The notes beneath the pieces are model-generated. The model did not search any database. It had not been told where the DNA came from and saw only the letters and a list, made by a program, of their open reading frames with translations. Below, in pieces: positions 1 through 8,184 of a stretch of DNA of 64,000 nucleotides (the first letter of the stretch is position 1; every line of letters begins with the position of its first letter). Both the position numbers and the translations under genes were made by a program. Source of the DNA: an uncultured Neomegalonema sp. (GTDB lineage: Bacteria; Pseudomonadota; Alphaproteobacteria; Rhodobacterales; Rhodobacteraceae); assembly GCA_938008165.1 (NCBI GenBank), contig CALLLP010000008.1:1-64000 (forward strand). Direction: 5' to 3'.

Positions 1-162
1 CCGGCAGCCAGCTCCAGATTTCCGGCTGGTTCGCATTGTAGCGAGACGCGGGGCGCTCTGCTCGCGTAATCTCAAACACGCCAAGCTCTCATCGTTTCCA
101 CGAAAAGAGTGCCCCCCGCGAGAATTTCCAAGGATGCCGCGCTTCGCTTTGCGAAAAACGGG

Positions 163-238
163 TGGTGCGGGCGGTGGGATTCGAACCCACACTGGAAGGA
201 TTTTAAGTCCTCTGTCTCTACCGTTGGACTACGCCCGC
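163..238 (-). tRNA. tRNA with UAA anticodon (Leu codon UUA), short variable loop
   Basis: The reverse strand folds into a canonical cloverleaf: acceptor GCGGGCG pairs with CGCCCGC, discriminator A, and an encoded CCA at 163-165. The anticodon stem GAGGA/TCCTT encloses loop CTTAAAA, so the anticodon is UAA (203-205), which reads the leucine codon UUA. The variable region is only 5 nt (CCAGT), followed by T-arm GTGGG-TTCGAAT-CCCAC. Leucine tRNAs are normally class II with a long variable arm, so the anticodon and the class I body disagree. The tRNA call is firm; the amino acid identity is an inference from the anticodon. Confidence 0.9.
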
Positions 239-272
239 ATCGGTGTCGCGACACCATGGAACCGGCTCGCTG

Positions 273-770
273 TCAAGACCCTTGCCAGCGAACCACATCA
301 CCGGCCACGCCGTCCAGCCCGCCCGGCGCAAGAGCTTTGGCCAGAACGCGCTTCGGGTTAGTCGGTGGCGGAAACCGCAGGAAATCGGCCCGTGCGAAGC
401 CAAATCGTTGATAATATGGCTCGTCTCCGACCAGTATACATGCCCCCCAGCCCAGATCGACCGCCCGGTCGAGGCTTTCGAGGATCAGCATCGCTCCGAT
501 CCCCTCGCCCTGTCTGGTGGGATGCGTCGCAACGGGACCGAGCAGCAATGCCTTGCGCCCCCCGGCCTGCACCGGCCAGAACCGGATGCATCCGGCGAGG
601 GCGGCCATCGCGTCATTGTCACGCGCAGTCAGGCACAGCGCGCCGACCGGCTCCACCCCTTCGCGCAGGCGATAGGAGGATAGGGCGGTGCGCCCCGGCG
701 CGAAGGCGGTGTCGAGCAGGTATTCGATCTCCCATCCATCAGCCGCCGTTTCGGGGGCGATGCGAATCAC
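273..770 (-). CDS. GNAT family N-acetyltransferase
   Basis: A 165-residue protein of single-domain GNAT length. The C-terminal half carries a family-like acetyl-CoA binding region (LLGPVATHPTRQGEGIGAML) followed by the typical GDEPYYQRFGF segment seen in YhbS-like acetyltransferases, so it probably transfers an acetyl group from acetyl-CoA to an unknown small molecule or protein amine. A longer upstream in-frame reading exists, but the GTG at 770 overlaps the TGA of the upstream nitroreductase gene by 4 nt (GTGA), which favours this start and translational coupling. The substrate cannot be told from sequence. Confidence 0.8.
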   Translation of the reverse strand: MIRIAPETAADGWEIEYLLDTAFAPGRTALSSYRLREGVEPVGALCLTARDNDAMAALAGCIRFWPVQAGGRKALLLGPVATHPTRQGEGIGAMLILESLDRAVDLGWGACILVGDEPYYQRFGFARADFLRFPPPTNPKRVLAKALAPGGLDGVAGDVVRWQGS

Positions 771-1414
771 GAACCGGGGGCCTCGATCCCCTGAGCGTCG
801 ACCCATCGTGTCCAGCGTTCGGGATCGCCTCGCTGACCACGCAGCTTGCCGGGGGCGGCCTCGATGCCATCGGGCAGATCGGGCCAGAGGAAAACCGCGC
901 CCAACAGGCGTTCTTCCGCGCCGATCCCCAGCAGACCGAACGCTTCCCCCGCCAGTACGCCGCCACTGGACCAGTAACTGCCGATCCCCTGTTCGGTGGC
1001 GGCGAGCAGCAAGGTCTGGATCATCGCCCCCGCCGCCGCGACATGCTCCATGTTCATCTCGGAAGCGCCCCAGTCGCCCTCGCCCTCCTCCGGCAACCAC
1101 GTGACGAGCAAAAGCGCATCGGCAGCGGCCAGCATATTGGCGATCTTGCCGGGGGGTGTGGACAGGGTGTCGAGGCGTGGAATCAGGGCTAGGCAGGCCG
1201 CTTTATCGAGCGCATGAACCCGCCATGGCTCGACCGGATCGCCCCGTCCGGCCCGCGCAGCCGCACAGGCACGGTGAAAAGGGGCCGCCCCTGCCGCCGC
1301 CAGCATCGCGCCCACCGCCTCCCGCGACAGGCCATCCCCCGGCAAGGGTTGGGCCGGATCGGGCAACAGTTTGACGGTGTGCCGCTTCCACGCTGTATCG
1401 TTGATCATCGTCAT
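767..1414 (-). CDS. nitroreductase family protein
   Basis: About 215 residues with the architecture of small FMN-dependent nitroreductases. There is an N-terminal FHRACAA...EPWRVHALD segment, a central helix with AAGAMIQTLLLAATEQGIGSYW, and a C-terminal GAVFLWPDLP strand. Such enzymes reduce nitro, quinone or related substrates with NAD(P)H; the physiological substrate here is unknown. In-frame starts occur at 1450, 1414 and 1408. I chose MTMINDTAW at 1414 because homologous domains begin just after it; the exact start is uncertain. It is the first gene of a two-gene unit with the acetyltransferase. Confidence 0.8.
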   Translation of the reverse strand: MTMINDTAWKRHTVKLLPDPAQPLPGDGLSREAVGAMLAAAGAAPFHRACAAARAGRGDPVEPWRVHALDKAACLALIPRLDTLSTPPGKIANMLAAADALLLVTWLPEEGEGDWGASEMNMEHVAAAGAMIQTLLLAATEQGIGSYWSSGGVLAGEAFGLLGIGAEERLLGAVFLWPDLPDGIEAAPGKLRGQRGDPERWTRWVDAQGIEAPGS

Positions 1415-1467
1415 CTCGCGGCACGCTACACAAGACACGCCATGAGGCAAGCGAAACCGGCGACCCT

Positions 1468-2259
1468 CTATCCCGCGACCAGCGCCTGACGCAGAAAATT
1501 CGCGCCCGCCAGCACCAGCACGACCAGAATCAGCGTTCTGAGCCGCTCGCTATCGAGCCGGTCCTGCACCTTTTGCCCAAGGCGCATTCCGATCCCGACA
1601 GGCACCAGCATCAGGGCGGAAACCGCCACCGTCTGCGGGTTGAGCACCCCCGTCATGACATGCCCCGCAATGAACGGAAACGACCCGAGCAAGAACGTGA
1701 TCGCACAGGTTCGGATGAACCGCTTCTTCGGAATATCGAGCGATAGCAACAGCATGAGGATCGGCACCCCCCATGCACCCGAAATCCCCCCGAAAAAGCC
1801 GCCCAGCACCCCCGCGACGATATCCGCCGCCGGGCGGGGCGGCGAGGTGGGGCGCCATCCGAAAAGCTGGGCGATGGAAAAGACGCTCAGGCCCAGCCCC
1901 ATGATCATCGAAAATTCCCGAGTATCGAGATGGGGCAGCAATTGCGTCGCCGCGAACAACGTCACCAGCATCACCCCGATCAGGATACGGAACTCCTGAA
2001 ACGTATGCCATGCGGCGGCCAGCCCCTCCCGCGCGCCCTGCCAGATATTCATGACCACGCTTGGCAAGGCCAGATAGGCCACGGCGACCTCCGGCGGCAG
2101 AACGGTCGCCCCGATGGCAACAGCGATGGTCGGCAGGGCAAACCCGATACTGCCCTTGACGCATCCGCCCAGAAAGAACCCGGCGGTCGCGATGGCCATC
2201 GGCACGACACCATATTGCGCAATCGATGCGCCGGGCGCAGCCATCAGCAGATCGATCAT
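1468..2259 (-). CDS. TSUP (TauE/SafE) family membrane permease
   Basis: 263 residues, strongly hydrophobic, with roughly eight predicted membrane segments arranged as two repeats. GFFLGGCVKGSIGFALPTIA near the N terminus and GGFFGGISGAWGVPILMLLL in the second half are the duplicated glycine-rich family motifs. TSUP proteins export or import sulfite, sulfonates or other small organosulfur or carboxylate anions in the inner membrane. The ATG at 2259 overlaps the rsmB stop codon (ATGA), so the gene is probably translationally coupled to rsmB. The substrate is not inferable. Confidence 0.85.
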   Translation of the reverse strand: MIDLLMAAPGASIAQYGVVPMAIATAGFFLGGCVKGSIGFALPTIAVAIGATVLPPEVAVAYLALPSVVMNIWQGAREGLAAAWHTFQEFRILIGVMLVTLFAATQLLPHLDTREFSMIMGLGLSVFSIAQLFGWRPTSPPRPAADIVAGVLGGFFGGISGAWGVPILMLLLSLDIPKKRFIRTCAITFLLGSFPFIAGHVMTGVLNPQTVAVSALMLVPVGIGMRLGQKVQDRLDSERLRTLILVVLVLAGANFLRQALVAG

Positions 2260-3545
2260 GCCCGGATGAGGCGCGCGGCATAGAAACCGTCCAGACCGCC
2301 GATATCGGGCCAATGGCAGGGCAGCGTCCGCAATGCCCCCTCGGAGATCATTTCCGGATCGATCCCCTGTCCGGGCGCTATCGGGTCAAGGCGGGCTTCG
2401 GGATGCGTGGCAAGGAAAGCCGCAATCCGATTCTCGCCCTCCTCTGGCAACAGCGAGCAGGTCACGTAGACCATCGCGCCACCGGGAGCGAGCCAGTCCC
2501 ACGCCTTGCCCATCAACGCATCCTGCAACGGTGTCAGGGCCGAGAGAACCGCCCCCGATTTCAGGTGCGGGAGATCGGGATGCCGCCGAATGGTGCCCGT
2601 GGCCGAACAGGGCGCATCCAGCAAGATCGCATCGAAATCGCCCTCCGGTTGCCAATCCAGCGCATCGGCGATGACGACCTTCACGCTGGTTCGGGTCCGC
2701 AGCAGGTTTTCGCGCATCCGGCGCATGCGCGGGTTCGAGATGTCGAGGGCGGTGACCTCGGCCCCCATGGCCGCGAGCTGCATGGTCTTGCCACCGGGCG
2801 CGGCGCACAGGTCAAGAACGCGCTTTCCCTTGATGTCGCCAAGCAGGCGGGCGGGCAAGGTCGCGGCGGCATCCTGCACCCACCATGCGCCCTCGTCATA
2901 GCCCTCCAGCGCCTGCACCGCGCCCCCGTCCAGACGCACGGTCCCGGCGGGGGTCAGCGCGCCGCCCAGGCGCTCGGCCCAGCTTTGCCCATCCTTGGCG
3001 GGCATCACGTCGAGCCGCGCCCCATGGCGATGGGCGGCGGCGATGGCGCGGGCGGTCGGCTCGCCATAGGCGGATTTCAGCCGCTCCCACAGCCATGCCG
3101 GGGTATCGACCGCCTCCGCATCAATCGCGTCGAACATCTGACATCCCTCATGCGACAGACGGCGACAAACGGCATTGACCATCCCCGATAGACGCCGCGT
3201 CTCAGGCAGGCGCTTGGCAAGACGCACGGCGGTATCGACCGCCGCATGGGGCGCGCCGTCAAGGGCCATCAACTCGGCTCCCGCGATCCGCATAATCTGC
3301 ACCCCAAGGCGATTCTTGCCCACGGGGCGCTTGGCGACGAAGCGGTCGATCACCGCATCGATCGATCCCAGACGGCGCAGGGTCGTCAGCACCAGAAGCC
3401 GCGCGAATCCTGCATCGCGCTCCTTCAGCCGGTCAATTTTCGCCTCGCGCCATGCGGCATCGAGAGAACGATCCTTCTCCAGCACCGCGTCGAGGGCAAG
3501 CAGGGCCGCATGACGGGCATCGAGACCCGGTGCCCCTACCGCCAT
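2256..3545 (-). CDS. rsmB: 16S rRNA (cytosine-C5) methyltransferase, RsmB/Sun family
   Basis: 429 residues with an N-terminal NusB-like RNA-binding domain (about 1-140) and a C-terminal SAM-dependent methyltransferase. Visible motifs are the SAM loop DLCAAPGGKTMQLA, the DAPCSATGTIRRHPD motif with one catalytic cysteine and YVTCSLLPEEGENR with the second. The family makes m5C967 in 16S rRNA. It follows htpX with a 10-nt overlap and overlaps the TSUP gene by 4 nt. rsmB next to htpX and a DUF1674 gene is a common arrangement in Rhodobacterales. Confidence 0.93.
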   Translation of the reverse strand: MAVGAPGLDARHAALLALDAVLEKDRSLDAAWREAKIDRLKERDAGFARLLVLTTLRRLGSIDAVIDRFVAKRPVGKNRLGVQIMRIAGAELMALDGAPHAAVDTAVRLAKRLPETRRLSGMVNAVCRRLSHEGCQMFDAIDAEAVDTPAWLWERLKSAYGEPTARAIAAAHRHGARLDVMPAKDGQSWAERLGGALTPAGTVRLDGGAVQALEGYDEGAWWVQDAAATLPARLLGDIKGKRVLDLCAAPGGKTMQLAAMGAEVTALDISNPRMRRMRENLLRTRTSVKVVIADALDWQPEGDFDAILLDAPCSATGTIRRHPDLPHLKSGAVLSALTPLQDALMGKAWDWLAPGGAMVYVTCSLLPEEGENRIAAFLATHPEARLDPIAPGQGIDPEMISEGALRTLPCHWPDIGGLDGFYAARLIRA

Positions 3546-4483
3546 GGGGAGGGACGCCGGGCGCCATCGGCATGGCTTTCACCGCGTCGTCTGCCCCAGG
3601 GGGATCGGCGCTGCATCGGTTGAATCATCGGCAAGGTCATGACTTTCTGTCCCATCTCGCGCGCCAGTTCCTGCAATTCCGCCACCCGGTTACGAATATC
3701 CGGATGGGTGGAAAACAGCGAATCGGTGCCGCGCACGGTAAGAGGGTTATGGATAAACAGATGCGCCGTCGTGGGAAAACGCTCGGCGGTGACAAGCATG
3801 GTGTTGGGATTGGAAATCTTGATCAAAGCGCTGGCCAGCCACATCGGGTTCTGACAGATCTGTGCGCCCAGCCGGTCGGCGGCGTATTCGCGGGTTCGGC
3901 TGATAGTCATCTGGATCACCATCGCCGCCATCGGCGCGAGCACCGCCATCAAAATCGTGCCCAGCGCCCCCATGGGCCGATCCCGTCCGCCCCCGAAGAA
4001 CAATCCGAACTGCGCGATCATCGAAATGGCCCCGGCGACCGTGGCCGAGACGGTCATAATGAGGGTATCGCGGTTCTTGATATGCGCCATTTCATGCGCA
4101 ATCACCCCGGCCAGCTCCTCGCGGCTCAGCAATTGAACGATCCCGGTTGTCATCGCCACGGCGGAATTTTCGGGGCTGCGGCCCGTGGCAAAGGCGTTCG
4201 GCTGATCCTTATCGATCAGATAGATCGCTGGAACGGGAATCTCTGCATTGCGCGACAGATGCTCGACCATCTGCATCAGTTCCGGGGCCTCGCGCGGGCC
4301 AAGGGGGCGGGCCTTGTGCATTTTCAGCACCATCTGATCCGATTTCCACCATGCCAGCAGATTCGTCACGGCGGCGAAGACCAAGGCCAGAACCGTCCCC
4401 TGCGGCCCGCCAATCGAGTATCCGACCACCATCAGGAGGGCCGTCATGGCGGCCAGTAATAACAGTGTCTTGAACGTATTCAC
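3536..4483 (-). CDS. htpX: membrane zinc metalloprotease HtpX
   Basis: 315 residues with two N-terminal membrane segments (TLLLLAAMTALLMVVGYSIG and TVLALVFAAVTNLLAWW), the zinc motif HEMAH followed by IKNRDT, two further central hydrophobic segments, and the third zinc-ligand region REYAADRLGA. HtpX degrades misfolded inner-membrane proteins. The open frame extends to 5005, but a GTG at 4483 sits 4 nt downstream of a perfect AGGAGG (4488-4493) and gives the family N terminus (VNTFKT), so the longer frame is rejected. The tail after residue 290 is rich in R/S/P and not conserved-looking. Confidence 0.93.
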   Translation of the reverse strand: MNTFKTLLLLAAMTALLMVVGYSIGGPQGTVLALVFAAVTNLLAWWKSDQMVLKMHKARPLGPREAPELMQMVEHLSRNAEIPVPAIYLIDKDQPNAFATGRSPENSAVAMTTGIVQLLSREELAGVIAHEMAHIKNRDTLIMTVSATVAGAISMIAQFGLFFGGGRDRPMGALGTILMAVLAPMAAMVIQMTISRTREYAADRLGAQICQNPMWLASALIKISNPNTMLVTAERFPTTAHLFIHNPLTVRGTDSLFSTHPDIRNRVAELQELAREMGQKVMTLPMIQPMQRRSPWGRRRGESHADGARRPSPWR

Positions 4484-4569
4484 GCGGCCTCCTGCGGTCA
4501 TCGCCTTTTTTCCGACTTCCGGAAACTCTATATGGCTCTGTAACCTGACAATGCGAGAGAGGGGTACGG

Positions 4570-4743
4570 ATGACCAGCAAGAGACCCGACCCGGAGATCG
4601 CCGCCCGCGCGCTCGCCGAGGCGCAGGCGAGAAAAGACGAGGCCAAAGCGCTCGACTTGCCCCCTGAACAGGGCGGGCCGAAAGGTCGTGAGCCGGTGCG
4701 CTACGGCGATTGGGAAAAGGATGGAATAGCCTATGATTTCTAG
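4570..4743 (+). CDS. SdhAF4 / DUF1674 family small protein
   Basis: A 57-residue protein starting MTSKRPDPEIAARALAEA and ending in the diagnostic tail GPKGREPVRYGDWEKDGIAY-DF. This C-terminal motif defines the DUF1674 family, bacterial relatives of the eukaryotic succinate dehydrogenase assembly factor 4, which protects flavinylated SdhA. It is transcribed divergently from htpX across an 86-nt gap, and its last 11 nt overlap the msrA start. The assembly role is known for eukaryotic homologues and inferred here. Confidence 0.88.
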   Translation: MTSKRPDPEIAARALAEAQARKDEAKALDLPPEQGGPKGREPVRYGDWEKDGIAYDF

Positions 4744-5386
4744 AAAAACTCTCGCCGCGTTCGGCATCGCCGGTGCTTTGGCCACCGCTTCCGCATCGGC
4801 GGCGGATTTCGCGCCTCTGCCCGAAGTGGCAGAAGGTCAGAAAGTGGCGATCTTCGCCGGGGGGTGCTTCTGGTGCATCGAATCCGATTTCGACAAGGTG
4901 CCGGGCGTCGTCGCGACGACATCGGGCTATACGGGCGGTAAGACCGAACGGCCCAGCTATCGTCAGGTCGGGTCCGAAACGACGGGTCATTACGAGGCGC
5001 TGCATGTCGTCTACGATCCCGATACCGTCAGTTATGACGAGTTACTGACCGCGTTTTGGCATTCGGTCGATGTGACGGATGACGGCGGCCAATTCTGCGA
5101 CCGGGGCGATTCATACCGCACGGCGGTCTTTGCCGTGGATGACGAACAGCGCGAGGCGGCGGAAACCTCGAAACAGGCCATCATCGCATCGGGCGTGCTA
5201 AAAGATCCGCTGGTCACGCCCATTCTCGACGCCGCACCCTTTTATCCGGCGGAGAGCTATCACCAGAACTACTACAAGACCAACGCGATCCGTTACACGA
5301 TCTATCGCGGCAATTGCGGCCGTGATCGCATTGTCAAGAAGGTCTGGGGCGATCTGGCCTATAAGGGAATCCCGAAAGGGCATTGA
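4733..5386 (+). CDS. msrA: peptide-methionine (S)-S-oxide reductase, exported form
   Basis: 217 residues. A Sec-type signal peptide (RKTLAAFGIAGALATASASA, about residues 4-23) precedes a complete MsrA domain with the catalytic GGCFWC motif near residue 48, followed by ESYHQNYY and a C-terminal NCGRD with a possible resolving cysteine. It reduces methionine-S-sulfoxide in oxidised proteins. The signal peptide places it in the periplasm, whereas many MsrA proteins are cytoplasmic. It overlaps the upstream DUF1674 gene and ends 47 nt from the convergent dapB. Confidence 0.93.
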   Translation: MISRKTLAAFGIAGALATASASAADFAPLPEVAEGQKVAIFAGGCFWCIESDFDKVPGVVATTSGYTGGKTERPSYRQVGSETTGHYEALHVVYDPDTVSYDELLTAFWHSVDVTDDGGQFCDRGDSYRTAVFAVDDEQREAAETSKQAIIASGVLKDPLVTPILDAAPFYPAESYHQNYYKTNAIRYTIYRGNCGRDRIVKKVWGDLAYKGIPKGH

Positions 5387-5404
5387 GATCGCTTGATTTT
5401 TCCT

Positions 5405-5425
5405 GCTCCGGATCGCATCCGGAGC
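5405..5425. terminator. perfect hairpin between convergent msrA and dapB
   Basis: GCTCCGGAT, loop CGC, ATCCGGAGC: a perfect 9-bp GC-rich stem exactly between the two convergent stop codons. Neither side has a good T tract, so it is a possible bidirectional terminator or mRNA 3'-end stabiliser rather than a textbook Rho-independent terminator. Confidence 0.5.
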
Positions 5426-5433
5426 GGGGCCTC

Positions 5434-6252
5434 CTAATCCCCAAGCCCCAGCACATCGATCATCGCATATTCGCCATTCTTGCGGCCCCGGCCCCAGAAT
5501 GCCGCTTTGAGCGCCCCGCGTGAGAAGATGCGGCGGTCGGTGGCGAGGTGGCGCAGGACGATGCGTTCTCCATCGGCGGCAAAGATCACGTCATGCTCGC
5601 CCACGACATCCCCGCCCCGGATCGCGTGAAAGCCGATGTCGCCCCTCTGCCTCGCGCCGGTGATGCCATCCCGCCCCCGATCAGACACCTCCTCCAGCGC
5701 CACGCCCCGCCCATCGGCGGCGGCCTCGCCCAGCATCAGCGCGGTGCCAGAGGGTGCATCGACCTTGCGGTTGTGATGCGCCTCGACGATTTCGATATCG
5801 AAATCGGCGTCCAGAGCGCGGGCGACCTTTTCCGTCAGGATCGTCAGCAGGTTCACCCCCAGTGACATATTCCCCGCCCGCACGAGGACGGCATGGCGGG
5901 CGGCGGCGTTGAGCTTGGCGAGGTGGTCCGGCCCAAACCCGGTCGTACCGATCACATGAACCAGCTTCGCCTGTGCCGCCAACGCCGCATGGGCGACCGT
6001 GACATCGGGGGCGGTAAAATCGATCATCGCATGGGCACCGAGAACCGCCTCCAGCGGATCGCTGCCGACCACGACATCCAGCATGCGCCCCAGCCCCATC
6101 GCCGCGCCGATATCCTGCCCGATCCAAGGGTGGCCGGGCCGCTCGGTCACCGCATGAAGCACCGCCCCCTCGGTATCGAGCACCTCTTGCACGAGCATCT
6201 GACCCATCCGGCCCGAACAGCCGGGAATGACGATGTTAAGGGGGTCGGTCAT
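5434..6252 (-). CDS. dapB: 4-hydroxy-tetrahydrodipicolinate reductase
   Basis: 272 residues matching the full DapB length. The NAD(P)-binding loop is [15 protein letters not shown] near the N terminus. The catalytic and substrate motif [17 protein letters not shown] is intact, as is the C-terminal GALKAAFW. The enzyme makes tetrahydrodipicolinate in lysine and diaminopimelate biosynthesis. AAAGGACG lies upstream of the ATG. The gene stands alone, convergent with msrA. Confidence 0.95.
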   Translation of the reverse strand: MTDPLNIVIPGCSGRMGQMLVQEVLDTEGAVLHAVTERPGHPWIGQDIGAAMGLGRMLDVVVGSDPLEAVLGAHAMIDFTAPDVTVAHAALAAQAKLVHVIGTTGFGPDHLAKLNAAARHAVLVRAGNMSLGVNLLTILTEKVARALDADFDIEIVEAHHNRKVDAPSGTALMLGEAAADGRGVALEEVSDRGRDGITGARQRGDIGFHAIRGGDVVGEHDVIFAADGERIVLRHLATDRRIFSRGALKAAFWGRGRKNGEYAMIDVLGLGD

Positions 6253-6394
6253 CGGGGTCGTCCTTTATGCTTACCGTTACACCTGATCCGTTCGCCCATC
6301 CGATACACCGCAATGCCCGCGTCGTCACGCAGGGAGCTTGTATGCACTCAAAAAGGGCATTAAACAAAATCACCAACTTTTAGGAAATTCACCC

Positions 6395-6646
6395 ATGCGA
6401 TTCGCTCTTTGCCTTTTCTGCGCGCTATCGATCTTCACCGCGCCGGTTCACGCCCATGAATTTTACTGCAAGGACTTTCCGACCTATGCCGATGCGGTAC
6501 GGCACTGCAAGACATCGGCGCAGCATTCTTGGCCGGATAAGTGCGGAAGTCATGACCGGGACAAGGATGGCCGCCCCTGCGAATGCCGACCCGGCGGACC
6601 GGAAACCGACACGCAAGCCTGCAAATCGAAACGCAAAAAGAAATAA
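6395..6646 (+). CDS. small secreted Excalibur-type calcium-binding protein
   Basis: 83 residues. A signal peptide (MRFALCLFCALSIFTAPVHA) is followed by YCKDFPTYADAVRHCK and DRDKDGRPCECRPGG. The CxDF...A...DxDxDGxxCE pattern is the Excalibur domain, which binds calcium through the Asp cluster with flanking disulfide cysteines. It ends in the basic tail KSKRKKK. The start at 6395 is preferred over 6338 because it gives the signal peptide and has TAGGA about 11 nt upstream. Likely periplasmic or extracellular; partner unknown. Three flanking genes further right belong to an exosortase-like locus. Confidence 0.82.
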   Translation: MRFALCLFCALSIFTAPVHAHEFYCKDFPTYADAVRHCKTSAQHSWPDKCGSHDRDKDGRPCECRPGGPETDTQACKSKRKKK

Positions 6647-6801
6647 AGCCGTCTCCGGCCCGCTATCCCTCATTCAAGGGGGGCCGGTGATGGCTATGCC
6701 ATGCCAAAAAAGTCAATTGACACATTTTATACCCCCCTCTTACCGTAAACACAGATGAAAGAACTTTAAGCACGTGGCACGAGAGCGGCCTCAGGGGGGT
6801 T

Positions 6802-7620
6802 ATGCTTTTATACTTCCTCGCAATTGTTTTGATATGCATTGCAATCGAATATTGTGCCGATCCGGTGATCCCGCGCGCCAAGGGAACGCGAAAGCGGCGA
6901 TGGCCGACGAATATCGCCCTCTACGTCATCAATACCGGGCTGTCCGCCGCCCTGCCCCTGTCGTTTCTCGCCGTGGCCCATTACGCCGATGAAAACGGGA
7001 TTGGCCTGCTCAACTGGCTGAATCCGCCCTATGGGATAGACGCCATGGCGACGGTCCTGATCGGCAGTCTGTCGATCTATATCTTTCATCGACTGCACCA
7101 TTCGGTGCCGATACTTTGGCGGTTTCACCGCGTCCATCACAGCGATAACGATCTCGACTGGTCGAGCACCCTGCGTCACCATCCCGGCGAGACCTTTTTC
7201 ATGATCCTGCTGCAAAGCGCCACCGTCTTCGCCTTCGGGCTAGACGCGACCGCGCTGTTTGCGCTGCTCATCCTGCATATCGGCATCGATTTTTTCACGC
7301 ATTCACGCTTCATGCTGCCGCCCCGGATCGAGCGAAGCCTGCAATGGGTGATGATCACCCCCCAATTGCACCACATCCACCATTCGAGCTGGCAGCCGGA
7401 GACAGACAGCAATTACGGCATCGATTTTTCTATCTGGGATCGGCTGTTCGGCACACTGAATCGTCAACCGCTGCGCTCGATGGACAGTTTTGCCTATGGC
7501 ATCGATACGGTCGATCCGGCGGTTTCGAACGATCTGGACTGGCTGCTGACCTCGCCGCTGGTGCCCGATAGCACCGATTGGGCCGAAACGCCGGAACATG
7601 CCAGAACCTATCGCCCCTGA
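6802..7620 (+). CDS. sterol desaturase / fatty acid hydroxylase superfamily membrane protein
   Basis: 272 residues with several membrane segments and the histidine clusters of the diiron hydroxylase family: HRLHH (96-100), HRVHH (109-113), RHH (125-127) and HHIHH (190-194). These ligate two irons for O2-dependent hydroxylation or desaturation of lipids in the inner membrane. About 70 nt separate it from the tiny sorting-tail gene downstream, so co-expression with the exosortase-like locus is plausible but not proven. The lipid substrate is unknown. Confidence 0.85.
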   Translation: MLLYFLAIVLICIAIEYCADPVIPRAKGTRKRRWPTNIALYVINTGLSAALPLSFLAVAHYADENGIGLLNWLNPPYGIDAMATVLIGSLSIYIFHRLHHSVPILWRFHRVHHSDNDLDWSSTLRHHPGETFFMILLQSATVFAFGLDATALFALLILHIGIDFFTHSRFMLPPRIERSLQWVMITPQLHHIHHSSWQPETDSNYGIDFSIWDRLFGTLNRQPLRSMDSFAYGIDTVDPAVSNDLDWLLTSPLVPDSTDWAETPEHARTYRP

Positions 7621-7691
7621 GATTTCTGACCCATCACGCTTGGCACAAACACTCTCTTTATCCACAGCCAACACAACCAAAGGAGATAACC

Positions 7692-7874
7692 ATGAAAACC
7701 ACCGCTCTGATCGCCGCCTTCTCCATGGCCGCTACGGCCACCGCCATGGCAGGAGCGGCTGTAGCAGCACCCGTACCTGGCCCAAGCCTTGGCTTGGCTG
7801 GCCCATGGGGCCTGGTCCTCGCGGCGGCGGGCTATGGCGGATACAGGCTCTATCGCAGCCGGAAGAACCGATAA
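7692..7874 (+). CDS. tiny exported protein with PEP-CTERM-like C-terminal tail, copy 1
   Basis: 60 residues. An N-terminal signal peptide (MKTTALIAAFSMAATATAMA then GAAVAA) runs almost directly into PVPGPSLGLAGPWG, a hydrophobic stretch LVLAAAGYGGY and a basic end RLYRSRKNR. A Pro-rich motif, a transmembrane helix and an Arg cluster form the tripartite layout of exosortase substrates. There is essentially no mature domain between the two signals. A strong RBS (AAAGGAG) precedes the ATG. The last 70 nt are nearly identical to copy 2 at 8008, and an exosortase-like gene follows. The substrate assignment is inferred. Confidence 0.75.
   Translation: MKTTALIAAFSMAATATAMAGAAVAAPVPGPSLGLAGPWGLVLAAAGYGGYRLYRSRKNR
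7801..7870 (+). repeat. direct repeat encoding the sorting tail, unit 1
   Basis: This 70-nt stretch matches 8111-8180 at 64 of 70 positions by my count. Both encode GPWG plus the hydrophobic and Arg-rich tail. Most differences are silent, which suggests recent duplication or gene conversion with selection on the protein tail. Confidence 0.9.
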
Positions 7875-8007
7875 GCCATGACTGCACGTCATACCCGGCG
7901 CCAGTCGGGCGGTGCGGGGATGCGCTTCTGGACTGTTGACCTCGCCACAAGTTCGCGATAGCGCGGATGAAGCAGGTATTTTCCGTTATACATCAAAAGG
8001 CTTGTTC

Positions 8008-8184
8008 ATGAATCGTCTCTTTCTGGTGGCCCTCTTTTCCATGACCTATGCTCCCGCAGCCATCGCAGGCATCCGCCCGCTTCCCGTCCCCGCCCCCCTT
8101 CTAGGATTCGGCCCATGGGGTCTGGTCCTCGCGGCGGCGGGCTATGGCGGATATAGGCTCTATCGCAACCGCAAAAATCGGTGA
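8008..8184 (+). CDS. tiny exported protein with PEP-CTERM-like C-terminal tail, copy 2
   Basis: 58 residues. The signal peptide MNRLFLVALFSMTYAPAAIA is followed by only about ten residues (GIRPLPVPAPLLGF) before GPWG, the hydrophobic LVLAAAGYGGY and RLYRNRKNR. The layout equals that of copy 1 at 7692, with a PVPAP motif in place of PVPGP. The N-terminal halves of the two copies differ, so only the tail is conserved. The stop codon overlaps the GTG start of the exosortase-like gene (GTGA), so the two are translationally coupled, which strongly ties the tail to that enzyme. Confidence 0.78.
   Translation: MNRLFLVALFSMTYAPAAIAGIRPLPVPAPLLGFGPWGLVLAAAGYGGYRLYRNRKNR
8111..8180 (+). repeat. direct repeat encoding the sorting tail, unit 2
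   Basis: Second unit of the 70-nt duplicated tail, about 310 nt downstream of the first (7801-7870). It lies inside the copy 2 gene and ends just before the exosortase-like start codon. Confidence 0.9.

Noticed and set aside
1-162. Possible gene end (frame ending TAG at 39-41) or a minus-strand gene running off the left edge
   Set aside because: Fewer than 15 residues are visible in either case, and nothing identifiable supports a call.
3536-5005. A long htpX with about 170 extra N-terminal residues
   Set aside because: The extension has no membrane or domain pattern and overlaps the divergent DUF1674 and msrA genes; the GTG at 4483 has a perfect AGGAGG.
6715-6760. Promoter with TTGACA-like box before the hydroxylase gene
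   Set aside because: No convincing -10 element at 16-18 nt spacing; too weak to annotate.
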